This document shows positions 34,872 through 43,595 of a DNA stretch of 64,000 nucleotides, one piece after another; position 1 is the stretch's first letter, and every line of letters begins with the position of its first letter. The notes below the pieces were generated by a model. The model was not told the origin of the DNA. It ran no database searches and was given only the letters and a program-made list of their open reading frames with translations. This DNA comes from CAZFGK01 sp964518635 (GTDB taxonomy: Bacteria; Zixibacteria; MSB-5A5; GN15; FEB-12). The stretch spans positions 62,001 to 126,000 of the forward strand of contig CAZFGK010000005.1 of NCBI GenBank assembly GCA_964518635.1, written 5' to 3'. The position numbers were made by a program, and so were the translations under genes.

Positions 34872-36806
34872 ATGCCACAAAAGAACGAGACAACCATGGT
34901 CAGACAACTCGGCATCGCCGTCACCATCGGACTGTACGCAACAGTTTTTAGCTATTCAGGAAGTTCACTTCGAGCCGCTGAAATCGTCAGATGGGAAGCT
35001 CTCGATTCAGCAGAAGTTCACGCATCAACAATCACGGTCAGCAGCCCCACCAAACTCGAATTGCAAGTCGTGAATATCACCAAAGGGGGGTTTAGTCGTA
35101 CTGCTGGTTATGCATGGATCGTTGACGGAAAAACACGGGACGAAATCTGGTCTTCAGAGGATGCTACCGGGAAAAGAGTTCGCGGCAATCGTGATCTCAT
35201 GCTCGTCGTTGATACCATTGCACTCTCACCGGGTACCTACGATCTGTACTATTTCGCTGCGGTCGATCATGGCTACAATACGAATCAGAATTGGAAAGGG
35301 GACTGGAACGGAGTCTTCGACGGGATATTCTGGAATGCGGACGATATCGCGGCACTGGCTGAAGATTGCTATGTCTATGCAAACACCGTTTCTGGAAATG
35401 CTACCGCAGGGAAGTGGACAGGGATCATACCCGGCTCACTCTACTCAGCGGTTCGAGTCGGAGATAATGAGCGTATTCGCTACGGTTTCGAGTTACTCAA
35501 GCCGATGTCGATTCGTCTCTATACTCAGATCGAACTTCCCACCGGCGACGCGGATCCCGTTGACAACTGCTGGATAACTCAGGCGAATAGTCTTGAGCGA
35601 GTCTGGCAAGCGAATCGGCGAACGACCGAACGAGGCGGCGGAAGCACAAAAAATCGAAGATTCAACGGCGAGATTCCACTCAAAGCGGGGCAGTACATTC
35701 TCAATTACACCACCGATGACTCCCACTCTGCTGATGGTTTCAATTCTCAGCCACCCTATGACCCGCACTACTGGGGGGTGGTACTCCTTCCCGGGGCTCA
35801 GTTTGACAAGAGCGCGTTTAAATCGATTGAAATCGGTACATCCGCGACTCCTCTTGTCGATCTGACCCGCGTACGAGATGATGAATACCGAGAAATTCCA
35901 TTCACACTCTCCAAAGAATCGAAGCTACTTGTCATCGCAGTCGGCGAATATGCCGGTGGTGCGGATGAATTCGCAGACTATGGCTGGATCACCGAAGGTC
36001 GCAGCAATCGGATTGTCTGGGAGATGCAGGACGACAACACGACCCACGCTGGTGGGGCATCGAAGAATAAGATGTTTGAAGGGGTGATCACACTGCCGGC
36101 GGGAAGCTATTCGCTCCATTTTGCCACAGATGACTCACATGCCTATCGTGACTGGAACTCCGCCGAACCGAGCGAGCCGGCTGCATGGGGAGTGGCTATC
36201 TATCCTCCTCCGGGACAGAAATCGATCGAAGGGCTGACCGTCGCCGATGAAGTGCGAGATTTTGGGAGTAAGAAAAGTTCGAAGTGGAATCGTTCACGTT
36301 CGAAAAGTACAACAACGATCAATATTGATCCTCTTCCTCCGATTGTTGTGACTGTTCCTGACCCCCCGGCTCCTCCTTCCGCAACTAACAGAAGCCGAGG
36401 TAGCGTAGGGATTGGTCCGTCAGCTTCCCCGTACAAGGGGGAAGTGCTTGCCGCCATTACTCGAGTACGAGATGACCAGGAGCGTCAGGTTGAGTTTACG
36501 GTGAAAGAACTCTTAGCCGTCGACATTTATGCAATTGGTGAAGGGGTCGGGGAGGAGATGGCCGACTATGGCTGGATCGAGGATGCCAAGAATGGTCGAA
36601 TCATCTGGGAGATGGACTACTATGAAACTCGTCGTGCCGGTGGGGCCTCAAAAAATCGGATGCTGAGCACGACCATTGAATTGAAGCCCGGCACCTATCG
36701 GCTGGTGTATGTGACTGACGGCAGTCACTCATTCCGTAACTGGAATGCGGATGCGCCCCGTGACGAAGAGAACTACGGGATAACTCTCTACTATCAAAAA
36801 CTGTAG
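34872..36806 (+). CDS. Secreted protein with four related beta-rich repeats
   Basis: A 644-residue exported protein I cannot assign to a named family. A signal peptide (GIAVTIGLYATVFSYSG, cleavage near LRAAE) is followed by four repeats of about 115-140 residues, starting near residues 37, 193, 330 and 529. Repeats 2-4 share an RVxDxE opening, a W-I segment, GG(A/S)(S/T)KNR, an L.AG.Y strand and T(D)DSHS followed by WN; repeat 1 is diverged. A Pro/Ser-rich linker (about 455-520) separates repeats 3 and 4. The ATG has AAGGAG eight bases upstream, and a frame open from 34728 is ignored. Confidence 0.72.
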   Translation: MPQKNETTMVRQLGIAVTIGLYATVFSYSGSSLRAAEIVRWEALDSAEVHASTITVSSPTKLELQVVNITKGGFSRTAGYAWIVDGKTRDEIWSSEDATGKRVRGNRDLMLVVDTIALSPGTYDLYYFAAVDHGYNTNQNWKGDWNGVFDGIFWNADDIAALAEDCYVYANTVSGNATAGKWTGIIPGSLYSAVRVGDNERIRYGFELLKPMSIRLYTQIELPTGDADPVDNCWITQANSLERVWQANRRTTERGGGSTKNRRFNGEIPLKAGQYILNYTTDDSHSADGFNSQPPYDPHYWGVVLLPGAQFDKSAFKSIEIGTSATPLVDLTRVRDDEYREIPFTLSKESKLLVIAVGEYAGGADEFADYGWITEGRSNRIVWEMQDDNTTHAGGASKNKMFEGVITLPAGSYSLHFATDDSHAYRDWNSAEPSEPAAWGVAIYPPPGQKSIEGLTVADEVRDFGSKKSSKWNRSRSKSTTTINIDPLPPIVVTVPDPPAPPSATNRSRGSVGIGPSASPYKGEVLAAITRVRDDQERQVEFTVKELLAVDIYAIGEGVGEEMADYGWIEDAKNGRIIWEMDYYETRRAGGASKNRMLSTTIELKPGTYRLVYVTDGSHSFRNWNADAPRDEENYGITLYYQKL

Positions 36807-36830
36807 CAGTACAGACCATGAGACGTAAAA

Positions 36831-36857
36831 AAAACGCCCGGTAAGCCGGGCGTTTTC
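36831..36857. terminator. Bidirectional terminator between convergent genes
   Basis: An 11-bp stem (AAAACGCCCGG pairing with CCGGGCGTTTT) with a TAAG loop, flanked by A-run and T-run, serving the four-repeat protein on the plus strand and the small membrane protein on the minus strand. Confidence 0.88.
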
Positions 36858-36882
36858 TGTATCACAAAACATGAACAAAAGT

Positions 36883-37230
36883 CTAATTGATCGGACCGCG
36901 AAGTGTTTCGTAGCGACGTTTCGCCATGGGGTAGTAGACCAGAAAGGCAATACCGACGGCGATAAGCACGACCCCGATGACCCCTTCACGCTCGAGCCAG
37001 TAAACATCGGCGATTCTGGCAACAAGAACAACCGCCCCAACTGCGACCATCACCAGCCCCCATTTCAGGTTTGAAAAAATGGACATCTCCATCTCGGCTG
37101 CAAGGATCTTCTGAGTCGAGGCCTCAAGTATCCCCTTGTCGATAAGGTGACGACGGGTCCGGCCATCGATGATCATCTTCACAATTGCGCCAACAACCAC
37201 AAAAAAAGTTATTGGAATCAGGTCTTCTAG
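36883..37230 (-). CDS. Small membrane protein, DUF6249-like
   Basis: A 115-residue inner-membrane protein. One hydrophobic segment begins at residue 5 (IPITFFVVVGAIVKMII), followed by a basic loop with RRHLIDKGI, then two more hydrophobic segments. The IPI-FF...LIDKG pattern resembles DUF6249 proteins, whose role is unknown. The ATG at 37230 is preceded by AAGGAG at good spacing; a longer frame to 37278 is less likely. It is divergent from the second sigma factor, so the pair could share control. Confidence 0.65.
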   Translation of the reverse strand, partial: LEDLIPITFFVVVGAIVKMIIDGRTRRHLIDKGILEASTQKILAAEMEMSIFSNLKWGLVMVAVGAVVLVARIADVYWLEREGVIGVVLIAVGIAFLVYYPMAKRRYETLRGPIN

Positions 37231-37357
37231 CATGGGTCTGCTCCTTTCGAGTCCCGTTTCTATGTTCTTCTGGCCCATTAGAGCGTAGTCTGACGGAGAA
37301 GGTTGCAGGACTATGTTCGGGACGCAACTTTGTAGCCTACGTCATCGTATTGCTGCT

Positions 37358-37936
37358 ATGGAACAATTGCAGGATCGAGAACTGATTGAGGCCGTCCAGA
37401 CACAGGCACCGCGGGCGTTCGACCGGCTGATTCAATCCTATCTACCGCTGGTACGTCAAATAGCCGGGAGGTTTCGAATCCCGCCCTCTGATCGGGATGA
37501 TATTGAGCAGGAGATATTTCTGCGCGTCTACCGTCATCTCGACCGTTTCAACGGACACAGCCGTCTCTCTACCTGGATTGCCCGAATCGCTATCAACGTC
37601 TGTCTCAACAACCGTCAAAAGCGCCGTCCGGAACTGATCAGTCATGATCAGGATGATCTGCCCATTTGGGAGAAGCTGGCTGATGATTCCCCGTCGCCGG
37701 GGGATATTTTTGCGGACAAAGAGCGGTCGGGACAGCTCTCGGAAGAGATCGATCAACTGCCGACAATCTACGGTCTGGTATTGGTCCTCTATCATTTTAA
37801 CGACATGAGTTACCGGGAGATTGGTGACTTGCTTCAGATGCCCGACGGGACGGTAAAAAGCTATCTCTTCCGTGCTCGTGCGATGCTTCGTGATCGGCTA
37901 ACGCGTCGATTGACAGCTGAGGAGTTAAGCGCGTGA
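37358..37936 (+). CDS. Second ECF-type RNA polymerase sigma factor
   Basis: A sigma-70 family regulator of about 192 residues. Region 2 reads FDRLIQSYLPLVRQIAGRF and DRDDIEQEIFLRVYRHL; region 4 reads LPTIYGLVLVLYHFNDMSYREIG with the helix MPDGTVKSYLFRARAML. The ATG at 37358 gives a normal-length N-terminus but has no ribosome site; the frame is open to an ATG at 37313 preceded by an AGG. The stop overlaps the next gene, a likely anti-sigma factor, by four bases. Confidence 0.88.
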   Translation: MEQLQDRELIEAVQTQAPRAFDRLIQSYLPLVRQIAGRFRIPPSDRDDIEQEIFLRVYRHLDRFNGHSRLSTWIARIAINVCLNNRQKRRPELISHDQDDLPIWEKLADDSPSPGDIFADKERSGQLSEEIDQLPTIYGLVLVLYHFNDMSYREIGDLLQMPDGTVKSYLFRARAMLRDRLTRRLTAEELSA

Positions 37937-38445
37937 GCAGGATTGATTGCCTGTCAGATGATCGATTGCAATCGGTGGTATTTGAATCATCTCCGCTGAG
38001 TCACTACGAAGCAATTCACTTGAAAAGCTGTTGCAGTTGTCAGAACTCAAAGAATGAGTATGCCTCGATGGGGAGCACACTGGTGCCGTCACAATCGTCA
38101 GATGAATCCTACTCTGTTGATCATGCAATTGCCGCCTGCGGAATCGCCAGAAAAGTTCAAGTTCTGGTGGAGGAATCGCAGCGCAAAGTTCGCATGGTGA
38201 CAGTCTGGGGGGCATCTGCAGCGATGCTATTGCTGGTGCTGCTTCCCTCAGGGAATGGCTCCCTGACGTCACTCATTTCGCCACTTTCAGGATGGGCGAG
38301 CTCACAAACAAGTCAGGTTGAGCAGTTCTACACACAACAGCTTGGTCAGCTATCAGAGACCTGGTTGCTGGTGCTCGCTGCAATGATTCTCATCCTTGCC
38401 AGTGATCTGTTGCAGATTCGCGCACGATTTCGTCAGAACGCGTAA
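37933..38445 (+). CDS. Probable anti-sigma factor (short ZAS motif, two membrane segments)
   Basis: A 170-residue protein starting on a GTG that overlaps the sigma gene stop. It contains HLKSCCSC, matching His-x3-Cys-x2-Cys of zinc-binding anti-sigma domains, at residues 29-36. Hydrophobic segments follow at about 93-107 (WGASAAMLLLVLLP) and 138-155 (WLLVLAAMILILASDLL). Position and motif make anti-sigma function likely; otherwise the protein is unrecognised. Confidence 0.7.
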   Translation: MSRIDCLSDDRLQSVVFESSPLSHYEAIHLKSCCSCQNSKNEYASMGSTLVPSQSSDESYSVDHAIAACGIARKVQVLVEESQRKVRMVTVWGASAAMLLLVLLPSGNGSLTSLISPLSGWASSQTSQVEQFYTQQLGQLSETWLLVLAAMILILASDLLQIRARFRQNA

Positions 38446-38498
38446 GCCTCAACGAATTTTAATCTAGAGTCAAAGCCGTCGATTGAAGCCAATCTGTT

Positions 38499-39905
38499 CT
38501 ATGGGCAATTCCCAAGTGGCGTGAACGAGATGAAGAGATGGTCAACGAGGACCGTGAGATCTCCGATATCGACCCCAGTTGCACCATCCACGTTTCCTTC
38601 CTCTTCACACAGCAGAGGCATGAAGGAGATGAAAAGATGGTCAACAAGAACGGTCAAATCACCGATGTCGACTCCCTGATCCAAAGAGCCATCTACATTT
38701 CCGACGGTACCAATGCAGCAAGGTCCGCATGGTTGAGCCGCTACACCGTTCGGTACAATCTTGCGGATATTTCCATCACGGCGAACGATATAGAGTTCTC
38801 CGACTGCATCTTCACCAAATGAGACTAGGGAGAAATTCGGTACTCCGAGAGTTGCATCTCGATTGACTGAGTCGCTGACCGTTGAGCCGTTGTATCGTAT
38901 CGAGAAAATCTCCCCGGTGCAGAAGTCGCCGTAGAAATAGGCTCCTTGCAGATCAGGAATAGCGCAGCCGCGATAGATATAGCCGCCAGTGATCGAACAT
39001 CTTCCGGAGGCATGGGTGTACTGAGAAATCGGATTAGTGGTTACGTTTCCGGGATCACAATTCGAGGAGGGGATATTACAACTTGTGCCCTCTTTCAAGC
39101 GCCAACCGTAGTTTCTGCCGCCAGCAGCAGTATCTGGTTCGAAGTTGATCTCTTCAATAGCGTTTTGACCAACATCTGCAATCCAGAGAACGCCGTTAAA
39201 GCGATCAAACGACCATCGCCAGGGATTGCGCAAACCAGTGGCCCAGATTTCAGGACGAGGGGAACTCCCTCCGAAAAATGGATTCGATGGTGGTATGCGA
39301 TACCCGTCGGTGGTATCCACGTCAATTCTGATCAACTTGCCGAGAAGTGAATCGACATTCTGAGACAGGTTAAAAGGATCATTGCTGTCTCCGCCGTCAC
39401 CGAAACCAACGTACAGGTATCCGTCGAACGGGTGGAATGCCATCATCCCACCATTGTGATTTGAGAATGGTTGTTCGACAATGAGCAGCGTGTCGAGTGC
39501 AGTAGTTGACGCAATGTCAGGATTTACCGAGACAGCGTACTTCGCGACAATCGTCGCGCCATCTCCGTTACGAGTGTAATTCACATAGAAGAATCCATTG
39601 TTCGCGTAATCTGGATGAAAAGCGAGTCCAAGGAGACCTTGCTCATTTCCAGATGAGAGGACAATCGGGTCCAGGTCAATGAACGGTGTCGCGAGTTGAA
39701 CGCCATTTTTGATTATCTTGATGGCACCATCCTGCTCAACGATAAAAAGCCGAGTCGTATCTCCAGGAGCATGAGTCAGGAAGAGAGGGCGATCATAACC
39801 GGTGCCGATCTGAACTGTCGTGAGAGGAGTCTGGGCATGAATGGTCGTGAATCCAATCATGCCAAGAAGCAGAGAGAGTATGGTCGCGAATTTCAAGTTT
39901 TTCAT
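38499..39905 (-). CDS. Secreted PQQ-type glucose/sorbosone dehydrogenase-like protein with dockerin-like tail
   Basis: A 468-residue exported protein. After a signal peptide (ILSLLLGMIGFTTIHAQ) comes a six-bladed propeller of the soluble aldose sugar dehydrogenase family (ERGLLGLAFHPDYANNGFFYV-like segment, HNGGMMAFHPFDGYLYVGFGD with the catalytic-type His, and ATGLRNPWRWSFDRF). The last 75 residues hold two dockerin-like units, each with NVDG and VDIGDLTVLVDHLFISF, bounded by Cys residues. The ATG has GAGGAAAG upstream. Sugar oxidation with PQQ is the family's activity; cofactor use here is unproven. Confidence 0.85.
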   Translation of the reverse strand: MKNLKFATILSLLLGMIGFTTIHAQTPLTTVQIGTGYDRPLFLTHAPGDTTRLFIVEQDGAIKIIKNGVQLATPFIDLDPIVLSSGNEQGLLGLAFHPDYANNGFFYVNYTRNGDGATIVAKYAVSVNPDIASTTALDTLLIVEQPFSNHNGGMMAFHPFDGYLYVGFGDGGDSNDPFNLSQNVDSLLGKLIRIDVDTTDGYRIPPSNPFFGGSSPRPEIWATGLRNPWRWSFDRFNGVLWIADVGQNAIEEINFEPDTAAGGRNYGWRLKEGTSCNIPSSNCDPGNVTTNPISQYTHASGRCSITGGYIYRGCAIPDLQGAYFYGDFCTGEIFSIRYNGSTVSDSVNRDATLGVPNFSLVSFGEDAVGELYIVRRDGNIRKIVPNGVAAQPCGPCCIGTVGNVDGSLDQGVDIGDLTVLVDHLFISFMPLLCEEEGNVDGATGVDIGDLTVLVDHLFISFTPLGNCP

Positions 39906-40080
39906 AATTGTCTTTCCTCAGAACCGAACTCTTCAAAAATCAATGTACATGTGCCTTAGATGATCTTTCAGTTTATCCAATATCGGATACCTGTCCGCTG
40001 AATCTGATGCCCAAAATTGAGCAGCTTTGTTGGTACAGGATGAATATAACGGTGGATGGGAAAAAGGAGGGGATCATTTT

Positions 40081-40947
40081 TTACTCAATTTTCGGGACTA
40101 CTTTCTCGAAAGCTGAGACCCGATCAAGCCGGAATGTCCGCTCTGAGCCAGTCCAGTGGCAAAAGGCGGTCAGGTAATGACGTCCGCGCTCGCTGAAAAG
40201 TAACCGCGGGGTAACTCTGCGGCTATGCCAGGGGAGGGAGTCCGATTCGTAGCTGATCCAGACCTCCCATGACGCGTTTACCGCGACCTGAAGTTCACCT
40301 AGTCGAGCAGGGACAGCTACTTTCTGTTCCGGAAGGCGGAGAGAAACCGACTTGGCGATCTTTCGTTTCCGAAATTCCGGCTTTTCGGCGAGCGCCTGAA
40401 TGAGATGGGAGGTCAGCCGAGCGACGAGAACTGCGTCGTCTAGTGCTCGGTGGTTCTGTTTTTCGATGAAACCAAGATTTCGGGAGAGATTTTCAAGTGA
40501 ATAGGAGGCGTGCCCCGTTAGCAGCACCCTTGCCATCGCACAGCTGTCGAGGACAGGGAATTCAGGAAGAGTGATTCCAGCGCGCCTAGCTTCCCAGTTC
40601 ACGAAGGCCAGATCAAATGGGGCATTGTGCGCAATGAGAAAATCGACCCCCTGGATAAAGTTCAGAAACTTTGCAAGGACGGATGCCATTCGTGGCGACT
40701 CGCGAACCATCTCGTCGTTGATCCCATGAATGGCAATCACTTCTTCCGGAATCCCTCTTCCCGGGTTCACGAGCGAATGAAATCGACCCAGCTCTTCACC
40801 AGTGCCGCGGTTTTTCACCGCACCAAGTTCGACGATCTGATTCGATGCCGCCCACATTCCGGTTGTTTCTGTATCGAAGGCGACAAAGGTGATCTTGCCT
40901 GGTTCGTCGATCAGGCGTAACTGGAGGGAAGGATTACGGTTTGACAT
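40081..40947 (-). CDS. DnaQ-like 3'-5' exonuclease fused to a WYL-like domain
   Basis: A 288-residue fusion. Residues 18-185 form a DEDDh exonuclease: D25 and E27 (AFDTETTG), D112 (AHNAPFD), and H166 with D171 (NHRALDDA). Residues about 219-285 match the WYL domain pattern: VWISYES, RRVTPRLL, YLTAFCHWTGSERTFRLDRVSAF. WYL domains sense ligands, often nucleic-acid related, in repressors and CRISPR or defence regulators; here no DNA-binding HTH is present. The gene is single and divergent from the ammonia-lyase gene. The catalytic residues are intact, so activity is expected. Confidence 0.82.
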   Translation of the reverse strand: MSNRNPSLQLRLIDEPGKITFVAFDTETTGMWAASNQIVELGAVKNRGTGEELGRFHSLVNPGRGIPEEVIAIHGINDEMVRESPRMASVLAKFLNFIQGVDFLIAHNAPFDLAFVNWEARRAGITLPEFPVLDSCAMARVLLTGHASYSLENLSRNLGFIEKQNHRALDDAVLVARLTSHLIQALAEKPEFRKRKIAKSVSLRLPEQKVAVPARLGELQVAVNASWEVWISYESDSLPWHSRRVTPRLLFSERGRHYLTAFCHWTGSERTFRLDRVSAFEKVVPKIE

Positions 40948-41069
40948 GGCCGCTTCCGGTGGGCATCATTGGCATCGGAGAGAAGAGAAAATCAGACGCC
41001 AATGCGCTCGAATTGTGCGGTAGAAGCCGCTGAAGCGTGTAGTGCATTGTCAGAAGGGAACGCCGTTTT

Positions 41070-42605
41070 TTGAAATCAGTCAAGCCAGTCATCATCACAA
41101 ATGGAACATTATCGCTCGAACAGCTTGCCGCAGTCAGCCGTAATCGGGCATCAGTCAAGCTCCACGCCGATGTCATCGCGCGAGTCAAGAAGAACCGCGC
41201 GGTCATTGAGCGAAAGGTCAAAGCCGGGACACCAATCTATGGTGTCACCACCGGCATCGGGGAATTCGCCCGAATCATGATCTCCCCCGATCAGTCCGCC
41301 GAGCTACAGAAACGAATAGTCTATTCTCATGCCGCAGCGGTCGGGAATGAGATGACAATCGAAAATGTCCGCGCGGCGATGCTGCTCCGTGCAAATACTC
41401 TCTCTCAAGGATACTCCGGTGTTCGCCCGATCTTGATTGAGACCCTGGTCGAGATGCTCAACAAAGGGGTACATCCGGTGATGTACGAAAAAGGCTCCCT
41501 CGGCACTTCCGGTGATCTCGCGCCGCTCTCGCAGATGGCGGAGGTTGTCATGGGCGAAGGATTCGCCTACTACGACGGCAAACGAATGACCGGTAAGCAG
41601 GCGATGAAAGCGGCGGGAATCACACCCGTCGTGCTCACTTACAAAGAAGGTCTGGGGCTGATCAACGGCACACAGGTTTTTACCGCCGTCGGTGCACTCG
41701 CGTTGCATGATTCGATCTTGCTCGCTAAAAACATGCTGATCGCTTCGGCGTTCACCCTGGATGTCATCGCCTCGAATATCAGCGGGCTGGATCCTCGCCC
41801 GCACAAGATTCGCCGTCATCGTGGGCAACAAGTCGCCGCGACGGTACTCCGAAACTTGCTCACCGGTTCAGAGACTATTCCTGCAAACAAAGGAAAAGTG
41901 CAGGATGCTTACACCCTTCGTTGTTGTCCGCAGATACTTGGGCCGTCGCTGGATGCACTGATCTATGCGACTCAAGCGCACATGGATGAGCTGCAGGGAG
42001 TGAGTGACAATCCGTTATTTTTCACCGCCGAGGATGACTATGTCGCTGCTGGAAATTTTCACGGCCAGCCGGTTGCAATGGCACAGGATTTTCTTGCAAT
42101 AGCTATAGCCGAGTTTGCCGATCTGTCGGAGCGACATACGAATCGTATGCTCAATCCGGTTCTCTCCGGTCTTCCTGATTTTCTGGCGGAAGGGAAGGGG
42201 ATCAATTCCGGTCTCATGGTCGCGCAATATTCGCAGGCCTGCTTGATCGCTGAAAACAAAATCTTCTGTCATCCGGCAGTAGTGGATAATGTCTCGGTCT
42301 CAGCTGATCAGGAGGATCATGTCTGCATGGGGTATGTGACTGCCAAGAAACTGACCGAAGTGGTGCGCAACACGGAGATTGTCATTGGCATTCAGATGCT
42401 CGCCGCGGCGCAGGCACTCGATTTCCGTCGCCCACTCAGAGGGGGGAAATCATCCGAAGCGGCATACAAGGTCATTCGGAAAATTGTCCCGCGCATGTAT
42501 GACGATCGTCCGCTCTATCCCGATATCGATGCCGTGACGGCGATGGTGCGGGATGGCTCGATAGTCGCGGCAGTGGAAAAAGTCTGCGGGGAGATTGAGC
42601 TGTAG
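41070..42605 (+). CDS. HAL/PAL/TAL-family MIO ammonia-lyase
   Basis: A 511-residue aromatic amino acid ammonia-lyase or aminomutase. Family features are Y57 in YGVTTGIG, the MIO-forming tripeptide T146-S147-G148 in GTSGDLAPLSQ, NGTQ, the GNFHGQPVAMAQD segment, NSGLMVAQYSQA and QEDHV. The prosthetic-group tripeptide is usually Ala-Ser-Gly; Thr-Ser-Gly is known from a bacterial aminomutase. The selectivity pair is S86-H87, as in histidine ammonia-lyases, but some tyrosine enzymes share it. No other hut gene is nearby, so the substrate is open. The start is a TTG with AGAAGGGAA about 12 bases upstream. Confidence 0.87.
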   Translation: MKSVKPVIITNGTLSLEQLAAVSRNRASVKLHADVIARVKKNRAVIERKVKAGTPIYGVTTGIGEFARIMISPDQSAELQKRIVYSHAAAVGNEMTIENVRAAMLLRANTLSQGYSGVRPILIETLVEMLNKGVHPVMYEKGSLGTSGDLAPLSQMAEVVMGEGFAYYDGKRMTGKQAMKAAGITPVVLTYKEGLGLINGTQVFTAVGALALHDSILLAKNMLIASAFTLDVIASNISGLDPRPHKIRRHRGQQVAATVLRNLLTGSETIPANKGKVQDAYTLRCCPQILGPSLDALIYATQAHMDELQGVSDNPLFFTAEDDYVAAGNFHGQPVAMAQDFLAIAIAEFADLSERHTNRMLNPVLSGLPDFLAEGKGINSGLMVAQYSQACLIAENKIFCHPAVVDNVSVSADQEDHVCMGYVTAKKLTEVVRNTEIVIGIQMLAAAQALDFRRPLRGGKSSEAAYKVIRKIVPRMYDDRPLYPDIDAVTAMVRDGSIVAAVEKVCGEIEL

Positions 42606-42607
42606 GT

Positions 42608-42925
42608 ATGCCGACGATTTTTACCCGTGTTATCAAACGCGAGATTCCGGCGACGATTGTCCATGAAACAGATTCAGTAATTGTGATAAAAGACATTCAT
42701 CCGAAAGATGCAGTCCATTTACTGATCATCCCAAAGGCAGAATACAAGAACTTCTACGAGACTCCGCCAGATGTCCTTGCTGATCTTTGCTCGACTGCGA
42801 AAATTGTCGCCGAGAAACTAGGGATCAGCGATCACTTCCGCCTGACGGTGAACAACGGGTATGGTCAGGAAGTGGATCATGTGCATTTTCATTTTCTGTC
42901 GAATAGGGGGGCGGAGAGATTGTAG
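42608..42925 (+). CDS. HIT family nucleotide-binding protein
   Basis: A histidine-triad hydrolase of 105 residues, in the HINT branch that acts on purine nucleoside phosphoramidates and AMP conjugates. The opening TIFTRVIKREIPATIVHETD and the triad HVHFHFL are typical. It follows the ammonia-lyase after two bases, so the two are likely cotranscribed. A dispersed repeat starts seven bases after the stop. Confidence 0.92.
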   Translation: MPTIFTRVIKREIPATIVHETDSVIVIKDIHPKDAVHLLIIPKAEYKNFYETPPDVLADLCSTAKIVAEKLGISDHFRLTVNNGYGQEVDHVHFHFLSNRGAERL

Positions 42926-42932
42926 AGATTGA

Positions 42933-42960
42933 GGTGGCCCGTGGGCTTGCCCCGGGTTCC
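42933..42960. repeat. 28-bp dispersed intergenic repeat, copy 2
   Basis: Identical to the sequence at 21054-21081 except for one C to T change. It fills the gap between the HIT gene and the ICMT-like gene. Confidence 0.75.
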
Positions 42961-43025
42961 AGTGAACAACTGGACAAGGGAAGAAGGCAGGTCTTCAGAA
43001 GTACACTGCCCTACGGAGAATCTAA

Positions 43026-43502
43026 ATGAGTTTCCTGAATGTCGACAAAGACAGCCCGCAGGTGCGATTTCCGCCGCCGCTGCTTCTGATTGCGACAATC
43101 CTGATCGGCAAAACTCTCAACTCGTTCTATCCGCTACTTTTTCTTCCTGATCCGATAAGTCTGTTTCTGGGCTGGGGGCTGATTGCTTTCGGTGCGGTGA
43201 TCATCGTTCTGTCGTTTTTCACTTTCCGTGCGGCGAAGACTTCTATTGAACCGTGGAAAGCATCGACAGAACTCATCACGACTGGTCTTTTCGCCTACTC
43301 AAGAAACCCAATCTACGTCACGTTCCTTCTCATCGGCTGCGGCTTCGCGTGTCTGGACAACAACCTCTGGATACTGATGCTCCAAGTCCCGCTCTGCTTC
43401 GCCTTGACCGAACTGGTGATCAAGCGAGAGGAGCGATACCTCGAATCGAAGTTCGGCGATGCCTACCGCGAGTATTGCAGGAGAGTGAGAAGGTGGGTGT
43501 GA
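43026..43502 (+). CDS. Isoprenylcysteine methyltransferase (ICMT/PEMT-like) family membrane protein
   Basis: A 158-residue membrane protein with four or five hydrophobic segments. The C-terminal S-adenosylmethionine-binding pattern is clear: TTGLFAYSRNPIYVTFLLI, then EERYLESKFGDAYREYCRRVRRW. Bacterial members methylate small or lipid acceptors, mostly unknown. The ATG has a GGAG sequence eight bases upstream. Confidence 0.87.
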   Translation: MSFLNVDKDSPQVRFPPPLLLIATILIGKTLNSFYPLLFLPDPISLFLGWGLIAFGAVIIVLSFFTFRAAKTSIEPWKASTELITTGLFAYSRNPIYVTFLLIGCGFACLDNNLWILMLQVPLCFALTELVIKREERYLESKFGDAYREYCRRVRRWV

Positions 43503-43595
43503 GGGGGTACACGATCAAAAAGATTGACTTTATAATGCCTTGATTGGCTCTTTTCAGCATGGAAAAAAGTTGTGCAGGAGTTGGGAGTTTGTACC

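Noticed and set aside
41304..41831. 175-codon frame antisense to the ammonia-lyase
   Set aside because: Opposite to a strongly supported enzyme gene, with no domain of its own.
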